In this document: one piece after another, positions 1 to 5,623 of the stretch
Position numbering within the stretch: position 1 is the stretch's first letter
How the letters are laid out: the number at the start of each line of letters is the position of its first letter
Assembly: GCA_964544635.1 (NCBI GenBank)
Contig: CAZJCK010000095.1
Location: 1-10,356, forward strand
Direction: 5' to 3'
Source: CAZJCK01 sp964544635
Lineage (GTDB): Bacteria > Zixibacteria > MSB-5A5 > GN15 > FEB-12
Length of the DNA: 10,356 bases
Position numbers and translations under genes: made by a program
The notes under the pieces: model-generated
What the model was told of the DNA's origin: nothing
Databases searched by the model: none
The model's input: only the letters and a program-made list of their open reading frames with translations

Positions 1-56
1 ATGTATTAAGCACGCCGCCAGCGTTCGTTCTGAGCCAGGATCAAACTCTCCATAAC
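1..56 (-). rRNA. rrs: 16S ribosomal RNA gene, 5' end only (runs off the window)
   Basis: Read on the minus strand, positions 49-30 are the universal 27F primer site (AGAGTTTGATCCTGGCTCAG). They are followed by the conserved GAACGCTGGCGGCGTGCTTAA stretch in slightly variant form and AATACAT at the window edge. By analogy with E. coli, where AGAGTTTG starts at nucleotide 8, the mature 5' end should lie near position 56. Only about 56 nt of the small-subunit rRNA are present. This is direct sequence recognition. The exact mature end is inferred. The short stretch cannot place the organism below the level of Bacteria. Confidence 0.97.
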
Positions 57-231
57 ATATATACATCGTTTGTTCTCAAAGCTCATACCCGAAACGCAAT
101 TTGCGTTCAGTATTTACCTTACGACCAAAAATCAAAAGAATCCAGTTGTCGATCGCCCTAAAAGACGACCGATAATCAGGACCCACGACGAGTCGTTGGC
201 ATGTGTCGAGTCTTCTAACATGGCTATTAAG

Positions 232-244
232 TTGTCAAAGATCA
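232..244 (-). promoter_or_regulatory. boxA-type rRNA antitermination site
   Basis: On the minus strand this reads TGATCTTTGACAA, followed by CTTAATAG. It matches the boxA element (TGxTCTTTGACAA-like) found in rRNA leaders of many phyla, where the Nus factors load to make RNA polymerase resistant to termination. It lies about 175 nt upstream of the 16S 5' end, a usual position. The TTGACA inside it could be mistaken for a -35 box, but no good -10 follows at 16-18 nt. Confidence 0.7.
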
Positions 245-250
245 ATTTCG

Positions 251-284
251 AAAAAAATGCCGCCGCTCCGAAGAGTGGCCGGCA
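251..284 (-). terminator. Hairpin plus U7 in the rRNA leader (terminator or attenuator-like)
   Basis: The minus strand from 284 to 258 folds as TGCCG(G)CC-A-CTC, a TTCG loop, then GAG-C-GGCGGCA: 4 bp, a one-base bulge, 3 bp, a mismatch and 3 bp closed by a UUCG tetraloop. Seven T residues follow at 257-251. That is the form of an intrinsic terminator. It begins about where transcription from the promoter at 292-320 should start (near 285) and lies before boxA. It could be a true attenuator, a barrier to transcription entering from upstream, or a leader structure that does not terminate in vivo. Confidence 0.55.
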
Positions 285-291
285 GACGATC

Positions 292-320
292 AGTATATCC
301 CAACAGTCTGCTTAAGTCAA
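292..320 (-). promoter_or_regulatory. Predicted rRNA operon promoter (sigma70-type)
   Basis: The minus strand carries TTGACT (320-315), a 17-nt spacer and TATACT (297-292), each hexamer one mismatch from consensus. An A7 tract just upstream of the -35 (331-325) resembles an UP element. The predicted start is near position 285, giving a leader of roughly 230 nt before 16S. It is the best promoter upstream of the rRNA gene. Confidence 0.75.
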
Positions 321-337
321 GAGCTTTTTTTGCTCTT
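319..337. repeat. Inverted repeat with A/T7 centre overlapping the rRNA -35 box
   Basis: AAGAGC (319-324) and GCTCTT (332-337) form a perfect 6-bp inverted repeat around seven T residues (A7 on the minus strand). The left arm shares bases 319-320 with the -35 hexamer. It may be a protein-binding dyad or an UP-element/A-tract that happens to be symmetric. No T-run follows either arm, so it is not a terminator. Confidence 0.5.
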
Positions 338-371
338 CGCATTCTTTTCCTGTCGTCAACCGAGGCCGGGG

Positions 372-393
372 TTAGCTGCCGAACCGGCGCTAA
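372..393. other. Stable GC-rich hairpin in the divergent region, next to an A7 tract
   Basis: TTAGC-(T)-GCCG, an AAC loop, CGGC-GCTAA: nine base pairs with one bulged T, followed on the plus strand by A7 (392-398, sharing its first two A with the arm). It has no U-tract on its 3' side in either direction, so it is not a classical terminator. It lies between the rRNA promoter and the further upstream promoter candidate and may be a regulatory dyad. Confidence 0.35.
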
Positions 394-464
394 AAAAAGA
401 CCTTCAGCAGTGTGCACCGCCGAATGTCTCGTGCCCCCGTATCCTCTCGTTGATCGGCAGACCA

Positions 465-492
465 AAAGTAACCTTTAGCCAGCCAATGTCAA
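465..492 (-). promoter_or_regulatory. Possible second, upstream rRNA promoter
   Basis: The minus strand has a perfect TTGACA (492-487), a 16-nt spacer and TACTTT (470-465). The -10 matches consensus at only three positions. Tandem rRNA promoters are common, so this could be an upstream P1. A transcript from it would have to pass the hairpin at 251-284. This is weaker evidence than for the promoter at 292-320. Confidence 0.35.
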
Positions 493-578
493 GTCCTTTC
501 ATGCACTTTCTTGCAAAAAGTTTCCAAAAGATCACATAGTCGCTATGCGAACGCGCCTTTCCCCTTCCTTATTCGGGC

Positions 579-608
579 TTGGCGGACCAGCGGCTGACCT
601 GTTATACT
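579..608 (+). promoter_or_regulatory. Promoter of the glycosyltransferase gene, predicted leaderless transcript
   Basis: TTGGCG (579-584), an 18-nt spacer and TATACT (603-608) form a plausible sigma70-type promoter. The ATG of the downstream gene begins at 615, exactly six bases after the -10 box, where transcription should start. No Shine-Dalgarno sequence lies before the ATG. This suggests a leaderless mRNA and makes the ATG a better start than the in-frame TTG at 579, which lies inside the -35 box. Confidence 0.6.
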
Positions 609-614
609 CGGACC

Positions 615-2483
615 ATGACGGAAGCAAACGGACAGGGGCGGCGTCGACGGCGCCTTCCGGGCTGGGGGATTGTCGCACTCTACCTGCTGGCAGTATTGAT
701 CCGAATCATCTACCTGAACCAGATCGACGAGATGCCGATCTTTGACCGACCGGCCATGGACGAACGGTATCACCTGCACCTGGTCGAGCTGATCAGCTCG
801 AACGACATGCCGGAGGAACCGTTCTTTCGCGCCCCTCTGTACCCATATTTCCTGACGGCTGTCTACAACGCCGTGGGAGAGTCGATATACTGGAGCCGCA
901 TGATCCAGGTACTCCTGGGTTCGTTTCTACCCCTCCTGGTCCTGGCGCTTGGTTTACGGTTGTTCGAGCACCGCGTGGCGTGGACAGCGGCTCTCGCCAC
1001 CGCCCTCTACCCCACGTTCATATACTATGACGCCGCCCTGTTGATCACGTTTATCATGACCCTTGTAACCGTGCTGTTACTTTGGCAGACCTACCGTGCC
1101 AGGGAACACCCGACCTGGCTCAATTTCGTGCTGGTCGGGCTGTTGCTGGGACTGGCCGGGCTGGCGCGGCCAAATATACTCCTGTTCGGACCGTTCCTGA
1201 TCATCTGGTTTTTGGTCGAGTTGCGGCCACGGCTGGGCTGGTCGCAGTCGCTCGGACGGTACCTCGTGGTGGGCTTGTGCGCAGCAGCCGTGATTGCGCC
1301 GGTGACAATCCGGAACTACCAGGTGAGTGGCGATCTGGTGCCGGTAGCCTGGCAGGGTGGCTACAACTTCTATATAGGTAATCATCGTAATGCCAACGGC
1401 TGGTCAGCGACGGCGCCGGAGATCGACAAAACATGGGAAGGGGGATACCGCGAGTCAATCGCCATCGCCGAGCAGGCGGCCGGGCGCGAACTGAGCCGTG
1501 CCGAGGTCTCGGATTACTGGTGGCACCGGGGGCTGGATGAGATACGTGCCGACTTGGGGGGCTGGCTCGCCCTTGAGTTCCGTAAGCTGCGGCTTATCTT
1601 CCAGGGAATCGAGATCCCCAATAACCAGAGCCTGTACATGGTCAATGACTATTCGGGGCTGATGTCGGTCCTGATGTGGCATGAGGGGATCGGCTTTCCC
1701 TTCGGCATCGTGGCGCCGCTGGCCCTGATCGGCCTGGCGATATCGCTGCGAGAGTGGCGGAAATACCTGTTGGTATACCTGCTAATGGGGTCATACCTGC
1801 TGTCGCTGCTGATGTTCTTTGTCTGCGCACGGTTCCGTCAGCCGATCATGCCGCTGTTTATCCTGTTCGCGGTACTGGCGGTGATCAGCCTGATCGATTA
1901 CCTGCGCGACCGAGACTTCAAGACAGCCGGCGTGATTGCGGCGGTATTTGTGCTGCTGGCGGTAGAGAGCAACCACAACCTGCTGGGGATTTCCCAGGGC
2001 CGGATGCGGGCCGAGGGGCACCTGATGATCGGAAACGCCTATCTCGAGGAGAACATGGTGGGGGCAGCGCGAGGGGAGTTCAGAAAGGCGGTGGCGGCCG
2101 ACTCGACATTCGGCAATGCCCTGAACAACCTGGGCATGTTACTGGCCCGTCAGGGTAACACGATGCAGGCCCGTCAGTATTTTGTCGACGCCCTCTCCCA
2201 CGAACCGAACAACCTGGTGGCGCTCAATAATCTGGCGTCAATCAGCCTGAACGCCGGACGAGTCGACGAGGCAATCGAACTGCTGGAACGGGCGCGACTG
2301 ATTAACGTGGCCGACCCGATCACGCAATTGAAACTGGGGGCGGCGTATGCGGCGGCGGGACGGCTGCAGGAGGCGTACCGTGCAGCCCAGGCGGCGTATC
2401 GCCTCGACCCGTCCAACCCGCAGGCACGACAGCTCATCGAACACCTCGAGGCGCAGCTGCCGGCAGCGCCGTCGGGTGACTAA
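615..2483 (+). CDS. GT-C (family 39/PMT-type) membrane glycosyltransferase with C-terminal TPR repeats
   Basis: The 622-residue protein is probably an integral inner-membrane glycosyltransferase using a lipid-linked sugar. An Arg-rich N-terminus (RRRRR, residues 9-13) precedes the first membrane helix. The first outer loop has an acidic DE pair (residues 49-50) and the FRAPLYPY motif (71-77) usual in PMT_2/GT39 proteins. Many hydrophobic helices follow up to about residue 460, with GLARPN and NFYIGNH motifs typical of the family. Residues about 466-612 form at least three TPR-like repeats (ALNNLGMLLARQGN, ALNNLASISLNAGR, LKLGAAYAAAGR), perhaps for assembling a glycosylation complex. The acceptor (protein, lipid or polysaccharide) cannot be inferred. 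The ATG at 615 is chosen because of the promoter just before it. The stop overlaps the convergent neighbour's stop by four bases. Confidence 0.85.
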   Translation: MTEANGQGRRRRRLPGWGIVALYLLAVLIRIIYLNQIDEMPIFDRPAMDERYHLHLVELISSNDMPEEPFFRAPLYPYFLTAVYNAVGESIYWSRMIQVLLGSFLPLLVLALGLRLFEHRVAWTAALATALYPTFIYYDAALLITFIMTLVTVLLLWQTYRAREHPTWLNFVLVGLLLGLAGLARPNILLFGPFLIIWFLVELRPRLGWSQSLGRYLVVGLCAAAVIAPVTIRNYQVSGDLVPVAWQGGYNFYIGNHRNANGWSATAPEIDKTWEGGYRESIAIAEQAAGRELSRAEVSDYWWHRGLDEIRADLGGWLALEFRKLRLIFQGIEIPNNQSLYMVNDYSGLMSVLMWHEGIGFPFGIVAPLALIGLAISLREWRKYLLVYLLMGSYLLSLLMFFVCARFRQPIMPLFILFAVLAVISLIDYLRDRDFKTAGVIAAVFVLLAVESNHNLLGISQGRMRAEGHLMIGNAYLEENMVGAARGEFRKAVAADSTFGNALNNLGMLLARQGNTMQARQYFVDALSHEPNNLVALNNLASISLNAGRVDEAIELLERARLINVADPITQLKLGAAYAAAGRLQEAYRAAQAAYRLDPSNPQARQLIEHLEAQLPAAPSGD

Positions 2484-3034
2484 GCAGCCACCCCGGCAGA
2501 TCGTCGCGGCCAGAGTAGCATCAACACGCCAAGCAGAAACATCGTCCCCCCAAAACCGAGCTGCCCGTAAACCGACCAGGCGAGTCGGATGTTGAGTCGC
2601 GACACCGACGGTTGTTCGGGGTTGTAGTAGACGGTCACGTTGCGTCCGGGCCAGTAGTTGGCGATCTCCTTGCGCGCAACTTCGTCCCGTTTCCGCTTGC
2701 CGCCGAACCCGGGCACGAGTAGTGTCGAGACGCCCTCATACGTCTGTCCGGCCACACTGTATGTGTAGACGACTTCCGGATGAAAGGAACGTTCACCAAC
2801 AACCTCGGAGTCGGTCACCAGGCCGTCGGTGGTTGGCCAGAGTCGCATCTGGCGGTGTTCGGTCAGGTGGATCGACTGCCAGATCGTGAGGGTGCCGCCG
2901 AGCAGTATCAGGACGACACCGACCCACACCAGCCAGCGCGGTCCGGTGTACTGGCGAATCACCCGGCGAAAAAGCCACCGCGAAAGCAGCGCAACCATAG
3001 CGAGGATACCGAGAATGAGCAGTGCGAGATTCAT
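2480..3034 (-). CDS. DUF3592-type membrane protein
   Basis: The 184-residue protein has two N-terminal hydrophobic segments (about 1-17 and 33-52), a soluble middle domain, and a C-terminal hydrophobic segment (about 155-175). The middle domain shows the pattern of DUF3592: WPTTDGLV, then PEVVYTYSVAGQTYEG, then YWPGRNVTVYYNPEQPSVSRL. The function of the family is unknown; it is often a membrane-anchored beta-rich domain. The gene is last in the operon with the DJ-1-like and flavodoxin genes, six bases after the DJ-1-like stop. An AGGAG lies about a dozen bases before the ATG, inside the upstream gene. Its TAG overlaps the TAA of the glycosyltransferase gene, so no terminator fits between them. 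Confidence 0.8.
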   Translation of the reverse strand: MNLALLILGILAMVALLSRWLFRRVIRQYTGPRWLVWVGVVLILLGGTLTIWQSIHLTEHRQMRLWPTTDGLVTDSEVVGERSFHPEVVYTYSVAGQTYEGVSTLLVPGFGGKRKRDEVARKEIANYWPGRNVTVYYNPEQPSVSRLNIRLAWSVYGQLGFGGTMFLLGVLMLLWPRRSAGVAA

Positions 3035-3040
3035 GTGACG

Positions 3041-3613
3041 TCAGACGCTCCTGCGCCAGTAGCCTGTGAGGTGGGCGGCGACATCGGCATAGCCCAGCTC
3101 ACGAATGATGGTGAGGCCGAATTGTATGGCGGCGCCGGGGCCGGCTGCGGTGATGAACTTGCCGTCGACGGTCACGTCCTCGTTCGTCACGATGGCACCG
3201 CCGTTGGCTAACCGGTGGTTGTAGGTTGGATCACCGGTGGCGCGTCGATCCTTGAGGACGCCAGCGGCTTCCGCCAGCACAGCGCCCGGCGAGGCGCAGA
3301 TCGATGCGACCAGGCGATCGTCCTCGGCGTGGGCGCGCACCAGCTTGATGACAGCGTCGGATTCGGCAAGAGAAGCGGCGTTGCGTCCGCCGCCGGGTAC
3401 CACGATGACGTCATACAATTCGTCAATCTTCGAGACGGCGCAGTGCGGAACAAAACGATTACCGTAGGCGGCAGTCACGGTATCACCCGATACCGAAGCG
3501 ATCGTTACATCCATGCCGGCGCGGGTCATGATATCAATCGGCGCCACGGTTTCCATGTCTTCGCAGCCGTCGGCAATAACGACGAGGGCGCGCTTGGTCT
3601 CGCGATCAGTCAT
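3041..3613 (-). CDS. DJ-1/PfpI family protein
   Basis: The 190-residue protein is a full-length single-domain member of the DJ-1/ThiJ/PfpI superfamily. The nucleophile-elbow cysteine is Cys106 in ASICASPG (residues 103-110), and the acidic partner is Glu21 in EDMETV, matching Glu18 of human DJ-1. VIVVPGGG (69-76) and the late AAGPG motif also fit. The histidine of the DJ-1 THP motif is not conserved (ATGDPTYNH here), so the catalytic mode is uncertain. Members are described as redox sensors, glyoxalase III-like enzymes or deglycases. The start overlaps the flavodoxin stop by eight bases, implying translational coupling. The flavodoxin and VOC neighbours support a role in handling oxidative or dicarbonyl stress (inference). 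Confidence 0.9.
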   Translation of the reverse strand: MTDRETKRALVVIADGCEDMETVAPIDIMTRAGMDVTIASVSGDTVTAAYGNRFVPHCAVSKIDELYDVIVVPGGGRNAASLAESDAVIKLVRAHAEDDRLVASICASPGAVLAEAAGVLKDRRATGDPTYNHRLANGGAIVTNEDVTVDGKFITAAGPGAAIQFGLTIIRELGYADVAAHLTGYWRRSV

Positions 3614-4169
3614 TGAACGTCACCGCTCCACCGAGTTGTTTGACGACCCGGGCGACATTGGCGCCGTGCTTCCGTGCCACTTTCAGGGCATCGTCGCTCA
3701 GTCCGGTTGGATTGAATTCGACGTCCATGGAGCGGCCGTACGGCCCCCACTGCAAGCCCTGCTCGCCGTAGCCGTCGGTACTCTTCGGCAGCGGCACCAT
3801 CAGCATGCCGAGTTCGGCAAAATTGTTGAGCATGCCAACCATTGTCAGCTCTGCCCCGCCGCCGGCCTGGCCGAAGCCGGAACCGGTCGCGAATACAGCG
3901 GCAACTTTACCCTCCATGGCGTCTTTCATCCACAGCGGGCTGCAGATTTCATCGATAAACTTCTTCACTTTCCAGTGCGGGGTGCCCATGTGAACGGGTG
4001 ATCCGACGATGACGGCATCGGCTCCCGTCATGTCGTCCTTGCTGACGTCGCCGGCTTCTTTGATGGTGACTTTGGTGTCGTCGACCGACCTGGCGCCGTC
4101 AGCAACGGTCTCGGCCATCTTCTTCGTGTTTTCGTAATCGGATGCATAGATAACGAGGACGCTCGCCAT
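3606..4169 (-). CDS. WrbA-like flavodoxin-family NAD(P)H:quinone oxidoreductase
   Basis: The 187-residue protein has the flavodoxin fold: an FMN-phosphate loop YASDYENTKKMA (residues 8-19), the GSPVHMG loop (56-62), AAVFATGSGFGQAGGGAEL (90-108), and a WGPYG segment (141-145) resembling the FMN-binding region of WrbA. WrbA-type enzymes carry out two-electron reduction of quinones with NAD(P)H, avoiding semiquinone radicals. The length fits the family (about 190-200). GGAG lies eight bases before the ATG. It is the first gene of a three-gene operon with the DJ-1-like and DUF3592 genes and is divergent from the VOC gene. A more general flavodoxin-like reductase cannot be excluded. Confidence 0.85.
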   Translation of the reverse strand: MASVLVIYASDYENTKKMAETVADGARSVDDTKVTIKEAGDVSKDDMTGADAVIVGSPVHMGTPHWKVKKFIDEICSPLWMKDAMEGKVAAVFATGSGFGQAGGGAELTMVGMLNNFAELGMLMVPLPKSTDGYGEQGLQWGPYGRSMDVEFNPTGLSDDALKVARKHGANVARVVKQLGGAVTFND

Positions 4170-4328
4170 AGATCAGCTCCAGGGTATGGGGTGTTCCGGG
4201 TTCAATGGAAAACTATGTATTCGGTCACGCCGCCGCAACCGCCGTTTATGTTATTGACAACAACCAGATTGTACCGATTAGTTTCCTGAAATTTTCCGGG
4301 CGAGGACTAATCACAAAAGGAGCGTGAC
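4170..4328. promoter_or_regulatory. Divergent promoter region between the flavodoxin operon and the VOC gene
   Basis: On the plus strand a perfect TTGACA (4254-4259) is followed after 17 nt by ATTAGT (4277-4282), a weak -10. It would start the VOC transcript near 4289, with AGGAG (4318-4322) as ribosome-binding site. On the minus strand TACATA (4219-4214) could be the -10 of the flavodoxin operon, but no convincing -35 is correctly spaced. The short shared region makes coordinated regulation of the two units possible. Confidence 0.5.
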
Positions 4329-4700
4329 ATGCCGCGAGTGCAATTCTTCGAAATTCACTGTGATGATTGCGAACGGGCCGGTGCGTTTTTCCGCGATGTG
4401 TTCGGATGGACATTTGATCGCTGGGATGGTCCGGTTGAATATTGGACGGCAACGACCGGCGAGGCGTCGGAGTCGGGCATCAACGGCGGCCTGATGAGGC
4501 GCCGTGATCCGGCCGGCGCGGTGTATAACACCATCAATGTGCCGGACCTCGATCAGTATATGGAGAAGGTAGTCTCACATGGGGGCACCATCGTAGTAGA
4601 GAAGATGGCCATCCCGGGAGTGGGCTGGCTGGCGTATTGCAAGGACAAGGAAGGGAATGTGCACGGGATGATGGAGCTGGATACACCAGCCGGACAATAA
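4329..4700 (+). CDS. VOC (glyoxalase/bleomycin-resistance fold) family protein
   Basis: The 123-residue protein has the two beta-alpha-beta-beta-beta modules of the vicinal oxygen chelate superfamily: VQFFEIHCDDCERAGAFFRDVFGW (residues 4-27), then VPDLDQYMEKVVSHGGTIV (71-89), GVGWLAYCKDKEGNVHGMME (97-116). His10 and Glu116 fall where metal ligands sit in related enzymes, but the substrate cannot be told from sequence. Members include glyoxalase I, dioxygenases and drug-binding proteins. AGGAG seven bases before the ATG gives a clear ribosome-binding site. It is divergent from the flavodoxin/DJ-1 operon, which fits a dicarbonyl or electrophile-handling theme. The hairpin just after the stop serves the opposite strand better than this gene. 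Confidence 0.9.
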   Translation: MPRVQFFEIHCDDCERAGAFFRDVFGWTFDRWDGPVEYWTATTGEASESGINGGLMRRRDPAGAVYNTINVPDLDQYMEKVVSHGGTIVVEKMAIPGVGWLAYCKDKEGNVHGMMELDTPAGQ

Positions 4701-4702
4701 GC

Positions 4703-4735
4703 AAAAAAAATCCCCCCGACAGAACGCCGGGGGGA
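4703..4735 (-). terminator. Strong intrinsic terminator (minus strand)
   Basis: Read on the minus strand, an 8-bp stem TCCCCCCG/CGGGGGGA (4735-4728 with 4718-4711) has a 9-nt loop and is followed by eight T residues (4710-4703). This is a textbook Rho-independent terminator for leftward transcription from the FKBP gene or the small-RNA promoter at 4843-4871. In the plus direction it is preceded by the A-run and has no U-tract after it, so it should not stop the VOC transcript efficiently. Confidence 0.92.
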
Positions 4736-4836
4736 CAACTTTGATTGTATCGGAAGGTTGCCCGCGTTAGTGCCGCTTATCGTGGCGGGGTCGGACCTTT
4801 CAATCTTCAGTCCGGTTCCCCAAGGCGGGTCCTTCT
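4703..4836 (-). ncRNA. Candidate structured small RNA downstream of the FKBP gene
   Basis: A strong promoter (4843-4871) and a strong terminator (4703-4735) bracket about 130 nt with no convincing reading frame. On the minus strand the sequence folds well. An outer helix GAAGG/CCTTC is followed by CCCGC/GCGGG. These enclose hairpin 1 (GGGG-AAC-CGGAC, a 13-nt loop, GTCCG-A-CCCC) and a short hairpin 2 (GCC/GGC), giving a three-way-junction-like layout. ACAA/TTGT and the terminator stem come last. I recognise no family: the SRP RNA GGAA loop and the hallmark elements of 6S RNA and tmRNA are absent. The gene beyond the terminator lies on the other strand, so this is not a riboswitch for a downstream gene. 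The transcript would be antisense to the VOC 3' untranslated region. It could instead be only the 3' UTR of the FKBP mRNA. Confidence 0.6.
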
Positions 4837-4842
4837 GATGTA

Positions 4843-4871
4843 ATTATCGGCAACAAGATCCAGTTTGTCAA
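4843..4871 (-). promoter_or_regulatory. Near-consensus promoter for the candidate small RNA
   Basis: On the minus strand a perfect TTGACA (4871-4866), a 17-nt spacer and GATAAT (4848-4843, 5 of 6) form the best-matching promoter in the window. It starts eight bases after the FKBP stop codon and points at a stretch with no gene that ends in a strong terminator. Predicted start about 4836. Confidence 0.75.
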
Positions 4872-4879
4872 GCGAAAAG

Positions 4880-5305
4880 TTACTCGACTTCGACCAATTC
4901 GACCTCGAACAGGAGTGTTTTTCCGGCCAGCGGATGATTGGCATCAAGTGTGACCTCGGCCTCACCAACATCCGAAACCACGACATCGATGGTGCTGCCG
5001 TTTTCGCGCTCCATGCGAAGCGCCTGTCCAACTTCGACATTGATATTCTCCGGGAGGCGTTCCTTTTCGACAGTGACCGTGAGATCGTCACGTCGCTCAC
5101 CGTAGCCTTCTTCCGGGTTGATTTCGAGGGTCTTCGAGTCGCCCGGCGCCATGCCGATGACGCCATTCTCGAACCCGGCGATGAGACTGCCGCTCCCGAT
5201 CTTAAATTCGAGCGGATCGCGTTCGCGCGAGCTGTCGAATACGGTACCGTCTTTCAGTTTACCGGTGTAATGCACCTTTACCGTATCGCCTTGCTTTGCA
5301 GCCAT
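4880..5305 (-). CDS. FKBP-type peptidyl-prolyl cis-trans isomerase, SlyD-like
   Basis: The 141-residue protein accelerates proline isomerisation and probably acts as a cytoplasmic folding helper; no signal peptide is visible. The N-terminal FKBP half shows VHYTGKLKDGTVFDSS (residues 11-26) and GSGSLIAGFENGVIGMAPG (37-55) with the YGER segment (68-71). Residues about 72-120 form the insert-in-flap chaperone domain typical of SlyD. LDANHPLAGKTLLFEVELVEV (120-140) closes the FKBP fold. The His/Cys-rich metal-binding tail of E. coli SlyD is missing, as in many SlyD-like proteins. AAGGAG lies six bases before the ATG. A GATAAT at 5343-5338 could be its -10, without a clear -35. A strong promoter for a probable small RNA starts eight bases after the stop. 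Confidence 0.93.
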   Translation of the reverse strand: MAAKQGDTVKVHYTGKLKDGTVFDSSRERDPLEFKIGSGSLIAGFENGVIGMAPGDSKTLEINPEEGYGERRDDLTVTVEKERLPENINVEVGQALRMERENGSTIDVVVSDVGEAEVTLDANHPLAGKTLLFEVELVEVE

Positions 5306-5623
5306 GGTTTCTCCTTTTCGCTCATATTCACTTCACGATTATCTGTCTTCAAAAGTGGCAGTTGCAGCACGATGTCTGAATGAGACACGCTCGCATTTTA
5401 TTAAACTCGCATATTCGCTGTCATTAGCAAGCACAAAATCGCCAAAAAGTGTAGGGCTAATCCCACAATCTGTCGACTTTAAGCCGCAATTTAACGATCA
5501 GTGCAACGGACTGTCGTGCTAACTTCTTCTTAGATAACAAGCGGAAATTGTTTCAGTTCGGAACGTTTTTTGTTTTCTCCTGAAACAGGAATCTCTATCG
5601 CCCGCCCGAAAGGATGGTGATCA
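5306..5623. other. Divergent intergenic region between the FKBP and lipoprotein genes
   Basis: About 318 bases, more AT-rich than the genes and without a credible coding sequence. It holds the FKBP ribosome-binding site (AAGGAG on the minus strand, about 5317-5312) and a possible minus-strand -10 (GATAAT, 5343-5338). Near its right end it holds an inverted repeat (5549-5587) in the presumed leader of the lipoprotein mRNA. I see no convincing plus-strand promoter and no RNA gene. Confidence 0.5.
5549..5590 (+). repeat. Two alternative hairpins in the lipoprotein leader
   Basis: TGTTTCAG (5549-5556) is the reverse complement of CTGAAACA (5580-5587), an 8-bp stem with a 23-nt T-rich loop. The second arm also lies in a small hairpin TCCTG-AAA-CAGGA (5578-5590). 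The two pairings exclude each other. Position about 35-75 bases before the lipoprotein ATG makes a regulatory role conceivable; there is no other evidence. Confidence 0.3.

Noticed and set aside
227..244. TTGACA inside the rRNA leader as a -35 box
   Set aside because: It is part of a boxA motif and the best downstream hexamer (TAGAAG) sits at only 15 nt; the promoter at 292-320 is much better.
2780..3211. 143-codon plus-strand frame over the DUF3592 and DJ-1 genes
   Set aside because: It is fully antisense to two recognisable genes and its translation resembles no protein family.
4795..4810. GATTGAAA on the minus strand resembling the end of a CRISPR repeat
   Set aside because: A single copy with no spaced repeats nearby; it is the loop of a hairpin in the candidate small RNA.
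4736..4842. tRNA gene in the gap beside the FKBP gene
   Set aside because: No 7-bp acceptor, no TTCGANT T-loop and no anticodon arm fit; the helices form a different layout.
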